Shown here: positions 14,574 through 25,800 of the stretch, piece by piece | Numbering within the stretch: the stretch's first letter is position 1 | Layout: each line of letters opens with the position of its first letter | Source of the DNA: an uncultured Paracoccaceae bacterium | GTDB taxonomy: Bacteria; Pseudomonadota; Alphaproteobacteria; Rhodobacterales; Rhodobacteraceae | NCBI GenBank assembly: GCA_947489705.1 | Contig: CANLEQ010000004.1 | Location: forward strand, 62,001 to 126,000 | Length of the DNA stretch: 64,000 nt | Direction of reading: 5' to 3' | Program-made: the position numbers and the translations under genes | The notes under the pieces: model-generated | The model's database searches: none | Told to the model about the DNA's origin: nothing | Seen by the model: the letters and a program-made list of their open reading frames with translations, nothing else

Positions 14574-14852
14574 TTAAAGTTGTCTGTATTTTTGCAATCT
14601 CGTCGTCTTGAGGGCGACGATTCCGTAGCGGTCGACCGCACGGGCCCAGCTGTCCAACTCCTCGTCGCTCAACCCATAGGTGTCGCATGCTTCCTTGCGG
14701 CTGATCAGGCCGGAGGTGATGGCCTTGAGGACCGTCGCCTTGCGGCTGGCGACCCATCGCTTGGTTCCCGGCTCCGGCAGGTCGGCGCGCGTGAGGGTTT
14801 CCCCGTTGGGGAGGGTTACGGCCCTCGGTCCGTCAACTCTTTTGAGATACAT
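14574..14852 (-). CDS. sciP: DUF1153 protein, CtrA inhibitor SciP
   Basis: 92 aa; MYLKRVDGPRAVTLPNGETLTRADLPEPGTKRWVASRKATVLKAI…ACDTYGLSDEELDSWARAVDRYG, characteristic DUF1153/SciP. Confidence 0.92.
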   Translation of the reverse strand: MYLKRVDGPRAVTLPNGETLTRADLPEPGTKRWVASRKATVLKAITSGLISRKEACDTYGLSDEELDSWARAVDRYGIVALKTTRLQKYRQL

Positions 14853-14985
14853 GGTTTCACACCTTCAATCCTTGTGCGCCCTGTCTAGGGGCGGTAACTT
14901 TAAGGAGCGGTGAAACCTCGCCTTGCGAATGTCGGGCATTTTCCTATATTTGCACCGAATATCCCACTATCGAAAGACCTCTGTC

Positions 14986-16122
14986 ATGGCGCTCGACGCC
15001 CCTCTCAACTCGCTCGGTTTCGCCAAGCCGCCCGCCCAGACGCGCGTGGTCGTCGCGATGTCGGGCGGCGTCGACAGCTCGGTGGTCGCGGCCGAACTTG
15101 CCGCGCAGGGATACGATGTTGTGGGCGTGACATTGCAGCTCTATGACCACGGCGCCGCTCTCGCCAAGAAGGGGGCCTGCTGCGCCGGTCGCGACATCCA
15201 CGACGCGCGCCGGGTCGCCGAGGCGATGGGATTTCCCCACTACGTACTCGATTACGAGAACACGTTCCGCGAGGCGGTGATCGACGAATTCGCCGACAGC
15301 TATCTGGCCGGCGCGACCCCCGTGCCCTGCATCCGCTGCAACGAACGCGTTAAGTTCAAGGATCTGCTGGAAACCGCGAAGGATCTCGACGCCGATTGCA
15401 TGGCCACCGGCCACTACATCCAGCGCCGGATCGGCGATGCCGGGCCCGAGCTGCACAGCGCCGCCGACCCGGTCCGCGACCAGAGCTATTTCCTGTTCTC
15501 GACCACGCCCGCGCAGCTCGATTACCTCCGCTTCCCCCTGGGGCATCTGGCGACCAAGGCCGAGACGCGCGCGCTGGCGCAGCGCCACGGCCTCGGCGTC
15601 GCCGACAAGCCCGACAGCCAGGATATCTGCTTCGTCCCGAATGGCGACTACGCGAGCGTCATCGAGAAGTTGCGCCCCGGCGCGGCGGATCCCGGCGAGA
15701 TCGTGCATGCCGACGGCCGCGTCCTCGGAGAGCATCGCGGCGTCATCCACTACACCGTCGGCCAGCGGCGCGGGCTGGGCCTCGGCGGACTCGCCGAGCC
15801 GCTCTATGTCGTCAAGCTCGACGTCGAGGCCCGCCGCGTGATCGTCGGCCCGAAGGAGATGCTGTCGACGCGGATCGTGCCCGTGCGCGAGATCAACTGG
15901 CTCGGCGACCTGCCCTTCACCTCGCGCGACGAATGGCATCTGGGCGTCAAGGTCCGCTCCACGCGGCCCCCGCGCGAGGCGGTGATACGCCCGGTCAGCG
16001 CGACGGAGGCCGAGGTCGAGCTGATCGTCGCCGAAGAGGGCGTGGCACCCGGACAGGCCTGCGTCTTCTATGCGAACGAAGGCAGCCGCGTCTTCGGGGG
16101 CGGTTGGATCCACCGGGGCTGA
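14986..16122 (+). CDS. mnmA: tRNA 2-thiouridine(34) synthase MnmA
   Basis: [53 protein letters not shown]; start MALDAPLNS. Confidence 0.96.
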   Translation: MALDAPLNSLGFAKPPAQTRVVVAMSGGVDSSVVAAELAAQGYDVVGVTLQLYDHGAALAKKGACCAGRDIHDARRVAEAMGFPHYVLDYENTFREAVIDEFADSYLAGATPVPCIRCNERVKFKDLLETAKDLDADCMATGHYIQRRIGDAGPELHSAADPVRDQSYFLFSTTPAQLDYLRFPLGHLATKAETRALAQRHGLGVADKPDSQDICFVPNGDYASVIEKLRPGAADPGEIVHADGRVLGEHRGVIHYTVGQRRGLGLGGLAEPLYVVKLDVEARRVIVGPKEMLSTRIVPVREINWLGDLPFTSRDEWHLGVKVRSTRPPREAVIRPVSATEAEVELIVAEEGVAPGQACVFYANEGSRVFGGGWIHRG

Positions 16123-16146
16123 CCGCACGCGCGACCCCGGCAGATT

Positions 16147-17280
16147 TCAGCGCCCCGCAATACCGTCCAGAACCGCCTGCGCCGCCCTGAGACCGGGCGG
16201 CGGGCCGCCCTCGCCCAGTGCCGCCATCGTCCGGTCGAGCGCATCGCGCTGCGTGGACGGAACGACAAGGATGTCGGCCAGGGCCGATGCGATCGCCGAG
16301 GGCTGGCATTTCGGCCCGAGAAATTCAGGCACGACCTTGCGCCCCACGATGAGGTTGACCAGCGTCACCGTATCGATCAGCGCCATGCGGCGCATGATCT
16401 GCCAGCTCAGCCAGTTCATGTCGTAGGCCACGACCATCGGCGTCCGCGTCTGCGCAAGCTCCAGCGAGACGGTCCCCGAGGCGGCGAGCGCGACATCGGC
16501 CGCGGCAAAGGCGGCACGCTTGGCGGCGGCATCCCCCGCATCGACGATGCGCGTTTCGGGCCAGTCGCGCGCGAGCGTCGCGACCGTCCCCGCGAGATAC
16601 GGCACCGCCGGCAGGAGGATCTTCACCCCCTCGTGCCTCTGCCGCAACTGGCGCATCGCGGCGCCGAAGACCGGCATCAGGCGAGCCACCTCGGAGCGCC
16701 GCGACCCCGGCAGGACGGTCACGACCGGACCGCCGCCGGCATCTTGTCGCAGCACCTCGACCCGCGTGGTCTCGGCCGGTGGATCGGACACGACGGGGTG
16801 ACCCACGAAGTCACAACGCATACCGGCCGCCTCGAGATAGGGCGGCTCGAACGGCAACAGGGCAAGAACCTGGTCCACATGCGCGGCCATCTTGCCGGCA
16901 CGGCCCGGACGCCACGCCCAGACCGACGGCGCCACGTAATGGACCGTGCGGATCTTAGCCGCACGCCGGACCCGCGCCGCCACGCGAAGACAGAAATCCG
17001 GGCTGTCGATCGTCACGAGGACCTCGGGTCGCGAGGCGACGACCGCATCGGCCGTCTGAATCATCCGACGTCGCAAGGCGGGGTATTTCGGCAGCACTTC
17101 GGCGATGCCCATTACGCTCAGCTCTTCCATCGCGAAAAGCGATGCAAGCCCAGCGCCTTCCATCAACGGACCGCCGACACCCTCGAACCGCACATCGGGG
17201 ACGAGTTGCCTGATCCCCTCCATTAGGGCCGCGCCGAGACGGTCGCCGGAAGGCTCGCCCGCCACCAGAAAGACCTTCAT
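16147..17280 (-). CDS. lpxB: Lipid-A-disaccharide synthase
   Basis: MKVFLVAGEPSGDRLGAALMEGI, SPDFCLRVA, VLPGSRRSEV. Confidence 0.95.
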   Translation of the reverse strand: MKVFLVAGEPSGDRLGAALMEGIRQLVPDVRFEGVGGPLMEGAGLASLFAMEELSVMGIAEVLPKYPALRRRMIQTADAVVASRPEVLVTIDSPDFCLRVAARVRRAAKIRTVHYVAPSVWAWRPGRAGKMAAHVDQVLALLPFEPPYLEAAGMRCDFVGHPVVSDPPAETTRVEVLRQDAGGGPVVTVLPGSRRSEVARLMPVFGAAMRQLRQRHEGVKILLPAVPYLAGTVATLARDWPETRIVDAGDAAAKRAAFAAADVALAASGTVSLELAQTRTPMVVAYDMNWLSWQIMRRMALIDTVTLVNLIVGRKVVPEFLGPKCQPSAIASALADILVVPSTQRDALDRTMAALGEGGPPPGLRAAQAVLDGIAGR

Positions 17281-18092
17281 GCCGGCCGCACCCAGAGCAG
17301 CAGCCCCTGCGCCCGCGCAAGCTCCACGGCCTCTTCGCGATCGAGCAACATGACGCCGCCGGCCTCGACCACGATTCCCTCGAGCCCGGCCGCGGCGACG
17401 CGGCGTACCGTCTCCGGCCCGATTGCCGGCAGGTCCACGCGCCGGTCCTGACCCGGTTTCGGCGCCTTGTAGAGCAGCCCCCCCGGCGGCAGGTCGCATG
17501 CCAGGCCCGCGTCGCCACCGCCACGCGCCGCCGCGATGCTGGCGATCATCCAGTCGGTGCCGGGCAGCCCCTCCATCGCCAGGACCTGACCGTGCGCCAC
17601 GATGCAGGCCTGGCCGACATCGAGCGGCCCCATGGCCGCGACCAGTCCCGCGGCCCGCTCGGCATCCGTCGCGGTGGTCTCGCTCATTTCGCCCGCAAGG
17701 ATGCCGGGCGGCGGCAGAAGCTCGGGCGCGATCTCGGCCGCACCGATCGCGGCAATGCCCGCCTCCTCGAAGAACGCCAGAACGGTACGAAGCGCCGCGT
17801 CGTCGCCAGTCCTCGCCGCCTGCGCAAGGCGCGGTACGAGCGGCATGGTCGCGGCGTCGATCCGCGCAAGATCGAGCTCCGGCCGCCGGATCGCGCCGGC
17901 AAAGCAGATGCGCTCGATCCCCCGGGCGCCAAGATCGGCGATGAAGGTGCCCAGGTTTTCCACGCGAAACGTCGCATCGACCGGCACGTCCTCGGGCACG
18001 AACCCTTCGAGCGCCGCGATGCGCACGAAATCCCCGCGATCGGCAAGGATCTTCGGCAGACGCCCCGTGCCGGCGACGAGCGCCGTCTTCAT
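17277..18092 (-). CDS. lpxI: UDP-2,3-diacylglucosamine diphosphatase LpxI (DUF1009)
   Basis: 271 aa; [19 protein letters not shown]…, KAPKPGQDRRVDLPAIGPETV; between lpxA and lpxB with ATGA overlap. Confidence 0.92.
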   Translation of the reverse strand: MKTALVAGTGRLPKILADRGDFVRIAALEGFVPEDVPVDATFRVENLGTFIADLGARGIERICFAGAIRRPELDLARIDAATMPLVPRLAQAARTGDDAALRTVLAFFEEAGIAAIGAAEIAPELLPPPGILAGEMSETTATDAERAAGLVAAMGPLDVGQACIVAHGQVLAMEGLPGTDWMIASIAAARGGGDAGLACDLPPGGLLYKAPKPGQDRRVDLPAIGPETVRRVAAAGLEGIVVEAGGVMLLDREEAVELARAQGLLLWVRPA

Positions 18093-18886
18093 GAGGGTGT
18101 CAGGAAGCCGCGATCGCTCGGCGACAGCACGAAATCCACGATCCGCCGGACATAATCGCTGTCGGTTTCGGCCCCGAGGCGGCGGGCACGGTCCTGGAAC
18201 GCCCCCTCCCCCTGCTTGAGCATCTGAAACGCGGCGCGCAGGGCGGTGATGTCGGCGCGGTCGACGCCCTTTCGCTTGAGGCCCACGAGGTTCAGGCCGT
18301 CGAGTTCCCCGCGCGGCGCCTGCACCAGCGCGTGCGGGATGACGTCATGCGTCACCATCGTCACGGCGCCGATGATCGCGCCTTCTCCGATCCGGACCCA
18401 TTGGTGGATGCCCGAAAGGCCGCCGATGATGACGTCGTCGCCGATCGCGCAATGGCCTGCAACGGCGGAATGGTTGACGATGATGACCCGGTTGCCGACC
18501 TGCGCGTCATGCGCCACGTGGCACCCCGTCATGAGCAGGCAATCGTCGCCGACGCGCGTCACGCCGCCACCGCCCTCGGTGCCGGTATTCATGGTGACGT
18601 GCTCGCGGATCCGGCATCGCGCCCCGATCTCGAGCCGGGTCTCCTCGCCCGCGAATTTCAGGTCCTGCGGGATCTCGCCGACGCTCGCGAAGGGAAAGAT
18701 GACCGTGCCCGGCCCCACATCCGTCGCGCCCGTGACGATCGCATGGCTCTTGACCTCGACATCGTCGCCGAGGGTCACCTTCGCGCCGATCACCGCGAAG
18801 GGACCGATGCGGACGCGCGCGCCGATCACCGCCCCCTCCTCGATCGCCGCCCTCGGGTCGATCATGGCTGTCGGGTCGACGCTCAC
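18089..18886 (-). CDS. lpxA: Acyl-ACP--UDP-N-acetylglucosamine O-acyltransferase
   Basis: Hexapeptide repeats, [32 protein letters not shown] start overlapping the fabZ stop (GTGA). Confidence 0.94.
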   Translation of the reverse strand: MSVDPTAMIDPRAAIEEGAVIGARVRIGPFAVIGAKVTLGDDVEVKSHAIVTGATDVGPGTVIFPFASVGEIPQDLKFAGEETRLEIGARCRIREHVTMNTGTEGGGGVTRVGDDCLLMTGCHVAHDAQVGNRVIIVNHSAVAGHCAIGDDVIIGGLSGIHQWVRIGEGAIIGAVTMVTHDVIPHALVQAPRGELDGLNLVGLKRKGVDRADITALRAAFQMLKQGEGAFQDRARRLGAETDSDYVRRIVDFVLSPSDRGFLTPS

Positions 18887-19329
18887 CCCGGGATTTCCAT
18901 CATCGCCGTGAATTCCGCCTCGCAGGCAAGTTCGCCCTCGACTTCGGCGCGGCCGTGGAACTTCCACACCTTGCCGCCGCCGCGCTTGGTCGTCACGTGC
19001 ATCCTGAGTTGGTCGCCCGGACCGACCTTGCGGCGGAACTTGGCGCTGTCGATCGCCATGAAGTAGACGACAAAATTCTTGTCGGCGAGATCGCAATCCA
19101 CGCCCACCATCACCGCCGCGGTCTGGGCCATGGCCTCGACGATGGTCACGCCCGGCATGATCGGCAGCCCCGGGAAATGGCCCTGGAAATGCGGCTCGTT
19201 GAAGGTTACGTTCTTGACGCCCGTGGCGCTTGCATGGCCGTCGATATCATCGACCCGGTCCACCAGCAGAAAGGGATAGCGGTGCGGCAGGATGCGCTGG
19301 ATCAATTGGATATCGGCCGATTTCGTCAT
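18883..19329 (-). CDS. fabZ: 3-hydroxyacyl-ACP dehydratase FabZ
   Basis: [49 protein letters not shown]. Confidence 0.96.
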   Translation of the reverse strand: MTKSADIQLIQRILPHRYPFLLVDRVDDIDGHASATGVKNVTFNEPHFQGHFPGLPIMPGVTIVEAMAQTAAVMVGVDCDLADKNFVVYFMAIDSAKFRRKVGPGDQLRMHVTTKRGGGKVWKFHGRAEVEGELACEAEFTAMMEIPG

Positions 19330-19397
19330 GGGGTCCCCTTCGCGGCACTGCGCCTCGGCCATCGGTATCAAGCGTTCGGGACGGGCGCAAGAAAGCC

Positions 19398-19985
19398 TCA
19401 GTCCGACGCGTCCCCGGTCTCTTCGACGCCGTCGCCGATCTCGGCGTCGATGCGCGCGATCGCGATATCGGTGATGTCGGCGGCCTCCACCGCGCTCAGG
19501 ACCGCGCGGCGATCGAGCAGCACCAGCGCCTCGCGCTCGGCGAGCACGGATTGCAGGATCGGACCGATCCTGCCGTAGAATTCCTGTCGTGCATCGTCGC
19601 GCATCCGGCTGACCACGCGCAGTTTCTCGACCTGTTCGGAGCGCAGCTTGGTGACGCGGGCGTCGAATTCCTCCGCCCGGCGCCGGAAGGCCTCGCGCGG
19701 CATCGTCCGGCGCTGTTCGGTGAGGGCGCGTTCCTCGGTGATCAGCATCGTCTCAATCCGGCGGTTCTCGGCCGCGAGCTCTTCCGAGCGTGTGTCGATC
19801 TCGGCCAGGACGCGCTGCCCGAAGAGGCTGTCGTCGAAGAGCCTTTCCTGGTCGACGATCACCACCGGCGAAGTCGCGCCCGGCGCTGCGTCGGATTGCG
19901 CCGGCGCGGTTCCGGGCGCCGACGCGAGAGCCAGGGCGATCAGACCGGCCCGCAGGAGATCAGAAATCCGTCTGGACACTGACAT
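19398..19985 (-). CDS. OmpH/Skp family periplasmic chaperone
   Basis: Signal peptide, coiled-coil-rich 195 aa, directly downstream of bamA. Confidence 0.85.
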   Translation of the reverse strand: MSVSRRISDLLRAGLIALALASAPGTAPAQSDAAPGATSPVVIVDQERLFDDSLFGQRVLAEIDTRSEELAAENRRIETMLITEERALTEQRRTMPREAFRRRAEEFDARVTKLRSEQVEKLRVVSRMRDDARQEFYGRIGPILQSVLAEREALVLLDRRAVLSAVEAADITDIAIARIDAEIGDGVEETGDASD

Positions 19986-22296
19986 TGAAGGTCTGCGTGC
20001 GGTCGTAATCCTCTTTCACGATGGCCTTGGCGAAGTTGAACCGAAGCGGCCCGAGCGGCGTCGTCCAGAAGACCGACACGCCCACCGAAGACCGCAGGTT
20101 GAACCCGTCATCGACCTCTTCGCCCCCGAAACCTTCGGTATTGTCGAGCGACCAGACCGATCCCGCATCGAGGAACACGCCGCCCGAAATGCCGTATTCC
20201 TCGGGCAGGCCCAGCGGAAACTCGGCTTCGAGCCGGCCCACCGCATAGAGGTTGCCGCCCAACGCGTCCTCGTTCGGCGCGTTGAGGTCGCGCGGCCCCA
20301 TGCCCAGCGGTTCGAACCCGCGCAATTGCCGGCTGCCGAGGAAGAAGCGGTCGATCACGCGCACGTCGTTGTCGCCGAAGGAATTGATCGCGCCGCCCTC
20401 GACCGTGGCGCGCAGCGTGACCTCCTCGTTCCAGACGAGCGTCTGGCCGGTGGCGAGCACGGTGGTCTTGAGAAATTCGGTATCGCCCCCGAGCCCCGCG
20501 AGATCCTGGCCGAACCGCAGCAGGATACCGCCATCCGGATTGAGCCCGGTGCGCCGCGTATCGTAGCTGTAGCTGTAGCCGATGGTGGAATTGTACTCCG
20601 CCCCCTCATCCGCGCGGATGATAGGCGAGCTTTCGGTATCGACGTCGAAGATCGTCTCCTTGGCCAGCCGGTAGCTCAGCTGAAGCCGCCCGTTCTCGCT
20701 GACCGGGAAGGCCAGCGCGGGGCTGAACCCGACGGTCCGGGTGTTGTAATCCGCCTCGTCGAGCGAGGTGGTCTCGTAGAAGGCGCTCAGCGCGAGCGAC
20801 AGGTCTCGCCCGAGGAAATAGGGCTCGACGAAGGCGAGGCTTGAGCGTTGCGAATTGCTCCCCGTGGCGATGTTGAAGCTCAGCGTCTGACCGCGGCCGA
20901 GGAAATTCCGCTCCGAATAACCAAGATTGACCCCGATGCCGCTATCCGTGCTGTAGGATCCGCCGAGGCTCAGGCTGCCCGTCGGCTGCTCCTCGACATC
21001 GACGTCGAGGATCACCTGACCCGGACCGGTCCCGTCGCGGGCATTGACGTCGGCCTGCGAGAAGAAGCCCAGCGCGCGGATCCGCTCCGCCGCGGCGCGG
21101 ATCTCGCGCGGGTTGAACGGATCGCCCTCGACCACCGTGAATTCGCGCCGGATCACCCGATCGAGCGTGGTGGCGTTGCCCTCGATGTCGATCCGTTCGA
21201 CGAAGACGCGCGGCCCCCGCTCCAGCACGAAATTCACGTCGAGCGACAGGTCCCGCGGGTTGCGGGTCACGTTAGGCACGGCCCGGACGAAGTTCAGGCC
21301 CTTCTGGATCGCAAGCCGCTCCATCCGCGCGATCGCGGTGTCGACGGCCTGCGGCGTATAGGTCTGGCCGCGCGCGATCTGGCTCACGGCGATGAATTCC
21401 TGCGGATCGACCCCGGGCAAATCCGACGAGGCCGTCACCCGGCCGAAATCGAAACTCTGCCCTTCCTGGATATTGTAGGTCACGAAGAACGCATCGCGAT
21501 CGCGGGACAATTCGCTGGAAATGTCGAGAATGCGAAAATCGACATAGCCGCGCGCGTTGTAGAAATCGGTCAGCAATTGCCGGTCGAGCGCGACACGGTC
21601 CGCCACGAAGCTGTCGCGGCCGATGAACCGTCGCAGAAGGCCCGCCTGCTTGGTCGCGAGGACCCGCCGCAGGCGCCGGTCGGAATAGGCGCGGTTGCCG
21701 ACGAAGGACAAACGCTCGATCTCGATCACGCGCCCCTCGGCCACCTCGAAGACGAGGTCCACGCGGTTCTGCGACCGGCGGATGATCCGCGGCGTGACCG
21801 AGGCGGCGAGCCTGCCGCGCTCCTCGTAGGCGGCCGCGATGGTGGCCGCGTCCGCCTCGGCCTGGCTCGGAGAATAGACGCGCCGCGGCGTGGAGACGAC
21901 CAGCGACGACAGGGCCTCGTCGTCGATGCGCGCATTGCCCTCGATATTGATGCGGTTGATCGTCGGCCATTCCTGGACGCGGATGACGAGGGTGTTGCCC
22001 TGCGGCACGATCTCCACCGTCTCGAAGAGCCCCGAATTCACCAGCCTCTGATAGGCGGCGTTGAGCTCGCCCGCGCTCACCGCGGCGCCGCGCGGCAGAT
22101 CGACATACGACAGCACCGAGGCGGGCTCGATCCGCTCGTTTCCCTGGATCGCGATGTCGGTGAAGCTGTAGCTCTGGGCCCGTGCCGCATCGGGGGCCGC
22201 CCCGGCCATCGTCAGCAGGACAATACCGGCGAGGCCCGCCCGGACCTTGAACGCAGTCCCGTTCGTGAGACCGCGCCGAACAACCGCAACACGCAT
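19960..22296 (-). CDS. bamA: Outer membrane protein assembly factor BamA
   Basis: 778 aa; POTRA repeats and C-terminal Omp85 barrel (DAGSVWSLDN…GVSVFWTTPLGPLRFNFA). Confidence 0.96.
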   Translation of the reverse strand: MRVAVVRRGLTNGTAFKVRAGLAGIVLLTMAGAAPDAARAQSYSFTDIAIQGNERIEPASVLSYVDLPRGAAVSAGELNAAYQRLVNSGLFETVEIVPQGNTLVIRVQEWPTINRINIEGNARIDDEALSSLVVSTPRRVYSPSQAEADAATIAAAYEERGRLAASVTPRIIRRSQNRVDLVFEVAEGRVIEIERLSFVGNRAYSDRRLRRVLATKQAGLLRRFIGRDSFVADRVALDRQLLTDFYNARGYVDFRILDISSELSRDRDAFFVTYNIQEGQSFDFGRVTASSDLPGVDPQEFIAVSQIARGQTYTPQAVDTAIARMERLAIQKGLNFVRAVPNVTRNPRDLSLDVNFVLERGPRVFVERIDIEGNATTLDRVIRREFTVVEGDPFNPREIRAAAERIRALGFFSQADVNARDGTGPGQVILDVDVEEQPTGSLSLGGSYSTDSGIGVNLGYSERNFLGRGQTLSFNIATGSNSQRSSLAFVEPYFLGRDLSLALSAFYETTSLDEADYNTRTVGFSPALAFPVSENGRLQLSYRLAKETIFDVDTESSPIIRADEGAEYNSTIGYSYSYDTRRTGLNPDGGILLRFGQDLAGLGGDTEFLKTTVLATGQTLVWNEEVTLRATVEGGAINSFGDNDVRVIDRFFLGSRQLRGFEPLGMGPRDLNAPNEDALGGNLYAVGRLEAEFPLGLPEEYGISGGVFLDAGSVWSLDNTEGFGGEEVDDGFNLRSSVGVSVFWTTPLGPLRFNFAKAIVKEDYDRTQTFNVSVQTDF

Positions 22297-22470
22297 GCAA
22301 GATTTCCAATTCCAGACTTCCCGGTCCCTGCTGACTAGCCGGATTGCGGAACCGTGTCAAAACGCCTGACACATCGACCAAGGCGCGGAACCGCCTTTGT
22401 ATCCGGCACGCCGCGATGGGCGGCCGGGCGCCCCGCCTCGGCCACTGGATCGCGCGCCGCCCGGGGAACG

Positions 22471-23823
22471 TCAGGGGCAGAAGATGTCGTTGAAGAGCGC
22501 GAAGAGCATCAAGGTGCCCAGAAGCGCGAGCCCCATGGCCATGAGGACGTTCATCGCCCACTCGCCCGGCGGTTTGCCCCGCAGGGCCTCGTAGGCGTGA
22601 AAGACGAGGTGGCCGCCGTCGAGGACGGGGATCGGGAAGAGGTTGAGCAGGCCCACCGCGGTGCTGAGCACCGCGATGAACCACACGAAGCTCGCCACCC
22701 CCTGGCTTGCCGCCGCGCCGCTGGTCTGGGCGATGCCGATAGGGCCGCGCAGGTTGCAGCTGCTGATCGCGCCGACGGCCATGTTGTAGAGCCCCGAAAG
22801 CGACGAGCGGATGATGAACCCGGTCTGCTCCACGCCGTACCCCAGGGCGGCGAAGGGCCCCGGCGTGACCGTTTCGGGCGTGAAATAGAGCCCTCCGGTG
22901 ATCCCGATGAGCCATCGCGTCTCGAACCCGCCTTCGGGCCGCGGCAAGTCCATCCGCTTCGGCATCAGCGTCATGGAAAGGATTTCGCCGTCGCCCGCGC
23001 CATCGGGTCGCCACAGCTCGAGGTCGAGCGGCCGGCCATCCGAATTGCCCACGATGTCGCGCAATTGCGCGAAGGCGAACACGTCCTGTCCGTCGATGGC
23101 GGTGATGACATCACCGGTCCTGATGCCGGCGGCCATGGCCGCCGATTGCGCCGTGACCCCGCCGACAAGCGGCGGTTCGGGATAGGCGCCGCGGACCTCG
23201 CGCGTCTCGTCTCCGCGCGCCACGGTATAGTCCAGAACGGGCGCCACCGGCAGCGTGTCGATGAAGGCGGCGAGCCCGTCGAGCTCCGGCGTTTCGCGGC
23301 CGTCGACGGCCAGCAGCCGGTCGCCGGGCTGAAGCCCCTGCTCGGCCACGGGAAGCGGGCGCACCTCGTCGATGACGAGCGGATCGTTCGCCACGCCGCG
23401 TACCAGCAAAATGCCAGCGAAAACAACGATCGACAGCACGAAGTTGAAGAGCGGCCCGGCCGCGACGGTGGCCGCCCGGGCCCAGAGCGGCGCGCCGTGC
23501 ATCGTCCGCCGTCGCGCCTCCGCGTCGAGGCCCGGCGTGTCGGCCGAACGCGTGACGCTGGCCGCGTCCGCATCGCCCGCAAATTTCACGTATCCGCCCA
23601 GCGGCAGCAGTGCGACCTGCCACTGCGTGCCGCGCTTGTCGGTCCGGCGAAACAGAACCGGACCGAAGCCCAGCGAGAAGACATCCGCATGGATGCCCGA
23701 CCAGCGCCCGACGATGTAATGACCGTATTCATGGATCGCCACGATGACGCTGAGCGCCACGACGAAGGCCGCGACGGTATAGATGGCGGACCCGAACGTC
23801 GGGATCAGTGCGGTGATGTCCAT
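22471..23823 (-). CDS. rseP: RIP metalloprotease RseP (site-2 protease)
   Basis: VIAIHEYGHYIVGRWSG (HExxH), PDZ region, NLFPIPVLDGGHL. Confidence 0.95.
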   Translation of the reverse strand: MDITALIPTFGSAIYTVAAFVVALSVIVAIHEYGHYIVGRWSGIHADVFSLGFGPVLFRRTDKRGTQWQVALLPLGGYVKFAGDADAASVTRSADTPGLDAEARRRTMHGAPLWARAATVAAGPLFNFVLSIVVFAGILLVRGVANDPLVIDEVRPLPVAEQGLQPGDRLLAVDGRETPELDGLAAFIDTLPVAPVLDYTVARGDETREVRGAYPEPPLVGGVTAQSAAMAAGIRTGDVITAIDGQDVFAFAQLRDIVGNSDGRPLDLELWRPDGAGDGEILSMTLMPKRMDLPRPEGGFETRWLIGITGGLYFTPETVTPGPFAALGYGVEQTGFIIRSSLSGLYNMAVGAISSCNLRGPIGIAQTSGAAASQGVASFVWFIAVLSTAVGLLNLFPIPVLDGGHLVFHAYEALRGKPPGEWAMNVLMAMGLALLGTLMLFALFNDIFCP

Positions 23824-23842
23824 GTCGTTCCCTTATGTCGCG

Positions 23843-25009
23843 TCAGAGCGCGGCGATGACGCGCGCGGCCATGTCCCGTGCGCGGGCATCGGTATCAAGC
23901 ACCGTATCCAACGTCATGACAGTGTTTCCAAGGCGCGATGACGACAGTTTGACCAGCGTCTCCTCGACCACCTCGGCCATCCGGGAAAACCCGATGCGCC
24001 GCGCGATGAAGGCGTCGAGCGCCGTCTCCTTGGCGGCGTTGAAGGCGCATCCGGTATGGCCGCCCTGCTCCATCACCTCGCGGGCGAGCCTGAGGGCCGG
24101 ATATTTCCGCTCGTCCGGGGCGCGGAAGGTGAACTGGCCGAGCCTGGTGAAATCGAGCCGCTCGACAGGCACGTGGCCGCGCCCGGGATGGTTGAGTGCG
24201 AAGCCGATGGCATGGCGCATGTCGGCCGGGCCGATATGCGCCATGAGGGCCCCGTCGGAGAAGCCGACCATCGCATGTATCATCGATTCCGGATGGACGA
24301 GCGCTTCGATCCGGTCGGGTGATACCCCGAAATATTCATGCGTTTCAATAAGTTCCAGGGCCTTGTTAAACATGGATGCGGAATCGATGGTGATGCGCTG
24401 CCCCATCTCCCAGTTCGGGTGGCTCGCCGCCTCCTCGGGCGTGGCGCTGGCCATGCGCTCGAGGCTCCAGTCGCGGAAGGCGCCACCCGAGGCGGTGATG
24501 ATGACGCGTTCCACATTGGCGATATCCTCGCCGATCAGCGCCTGGAAGACCGCCGAATGCTCGCTGTCGACCGGCAGGATGGTCGCGCCGTATCGCCGGG
24601 CGCTCTCCATCATCAGCGGACCCGCGCAGACGAGCGATTCCTTGTTGGCGAGCGCCAGCGTCGCGCCTTGCTCCATCGCCTTGAGGCCCGGCTGCAATCC
24701 CGCCGCCCCCACGATCGCCGACATCACCCAGTCGGCGGGGCGCGAGGCGGCCTCGGTCACCGCATCGCGGCCGGCGGCGACCTCAATACCCGATCCAGCC
24801 AAAGCCTCGCGCAGCTCCGCAAGACATTGGGGATAGGCGGTGACGGCGAGCGCGGCACGGTGACGGCGGGCAAGCGCGGCAAGGAGTTCGACGTTGCGAC
24901 CGCCGGTCAGCGCCACGACCTCGAACGCCTCCGGTCTCCGGCCGACGAGGTCGAGCGTGTTGACCCCGACGGATCCGGTCGCTCCGAAAACGCTGATCCT
25001 GCGCATCAA
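23843..25009 (-). CDS. dxr: 1-deoxy-D-xylulose-5-phosphate reductoisomerase
   Basis: MMRRISVFGATGSVGVNTLDLV, ANKESLVCAG, DSEHSAVFQ. Confidence 0.97.
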   Translation of the reverse strand: MMRRISVFGATGSVGVNTLDLVGRRPEAFEVVALTGGRNVELLAALARRHRAALAVTAYPQCLAELREALAGSGIEVAAGRDAVTEAASRPADWVMSAIVGAAGLQPGLKAMEQGATLALANKESLVCAGPLMMESARRYGATILPVDSEHSAVFQALIGEDIANVERVIITASGGAFRDWSLERMASATPEEAASHPNWEMGQRITIDSASMFNKALELIETHEYFGVSPDRIEALVHPESMIHAMVGFSDGALMAHIGPADMRHAIGFALNHPGRGHVPVERLDFTRLGQFTFRAPDERKYPALRLAREVMEQGGHTGCAFNAAKETALDAFIARRIGFSRMAEVVEETLVKLSSSRLGNTVMTLDTVLDTDARARDMAARVIAAL

Positions 25010-25800
25010 AGGCCAGTCACGATTCCGGGCGGAAAATCGATGAGCTGTTCCACCAGCAGAAGGAACACGACCGCACCCAGCATGCCGTCGAACCGGTCGA
25101 AGAGGCCGCCATGACCGGGCAGCAGGCTCGAGCTGTCCTTTACGCCCATGCGGCGCTTTACGGCAGACTCTGCGATGTCGCCGAGCTGCGAGGCCATCGA
25201 GATCGCCACCGAAATGCCCACGAGGTCATAGTTCGACGTGGTGACCTGTACGAACACCGCCCCCACGATCGCGGCACCGATCCAGCCCGCCACCGTTCCC
25301 GACCAGGTCTTCTTTGGGCTGACCCGCGGCCAGAAGCGCGGGCCTCCGATGAACCGTCCGGCGAAATATCCCATCACGTCGGTGGCGATCACCACCAGCG
25401 CCAGCCACAGCATCCACGCGAACCCGAACTGGTCGCGCAGGATGAACATGCCGAAACCGGCGAACACGATCATCAGCGCGAAGACGGAGAACGTCGCGCG
25501 ATGCTGCGACAATTGCCCGAACCCCACGAAGATCGGGGCCAGGAGAAGCGGCAAGGCGTATCCCGATGGCAGAAGCCCCGCGACCAGCAACGCCCCGCCG
25601 GAGGCCACGGCAAGCGGCACTGCCGGCGCCGATCGGTCGAGCATCCGCACGAGTTCCCACACCATCACCGCGCTGATCATGACGGTCAGGATCAGGAACA
25701 CCGCGCCGCCGACCCAGACGCAAGCCAGGCCGATCACCGCGATGATGCATCCTATGCCCAGCCGCGGGCCGAGATCGCTCCATCGCGACGTCATGCTCAT
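25006..25800 (-). CDS. cdsA: Phosphatidate cytidylyltransferase
   Basis: Multi-TM, SPKKTWSGTVAGWIGA…SQLGDIAESAVKRRMGVKDSSSLLPGHGGLFDRFDG signature. Confidence 0.95.
   Translation of the reverse strand: MSMTSRWSDLGPRLGIGCIIAVIGLACVWVGGAVFLILTVMISAVMVWELVRMLDRSAPAVPLAVASGGALLVAGLLPSGYALPLLLAPIFVGFGQLSQHRATFSVFALMIVFAGFGMFILRDQFGFAWMLWLALVVIATDVMGYFAGRFIGGPRFWPRVSPKKTWSGTVAGWIGAAIVGAVFVQVTTSNYDLVGISVAISMASQLGDIAESAVKRRMGVKDSSSLLPGHGGLFDRFDGMLGAVVFLLLVEQLIDFPPGIVTGL

Noticed and set aside
22400-22425. AAGGCG-CGGAAC-CGCCTT hairpin upstream of rseP as a terminator
   Set aside because: Only 6 bp stem and wrong T-run orientation for the minus-strand operon
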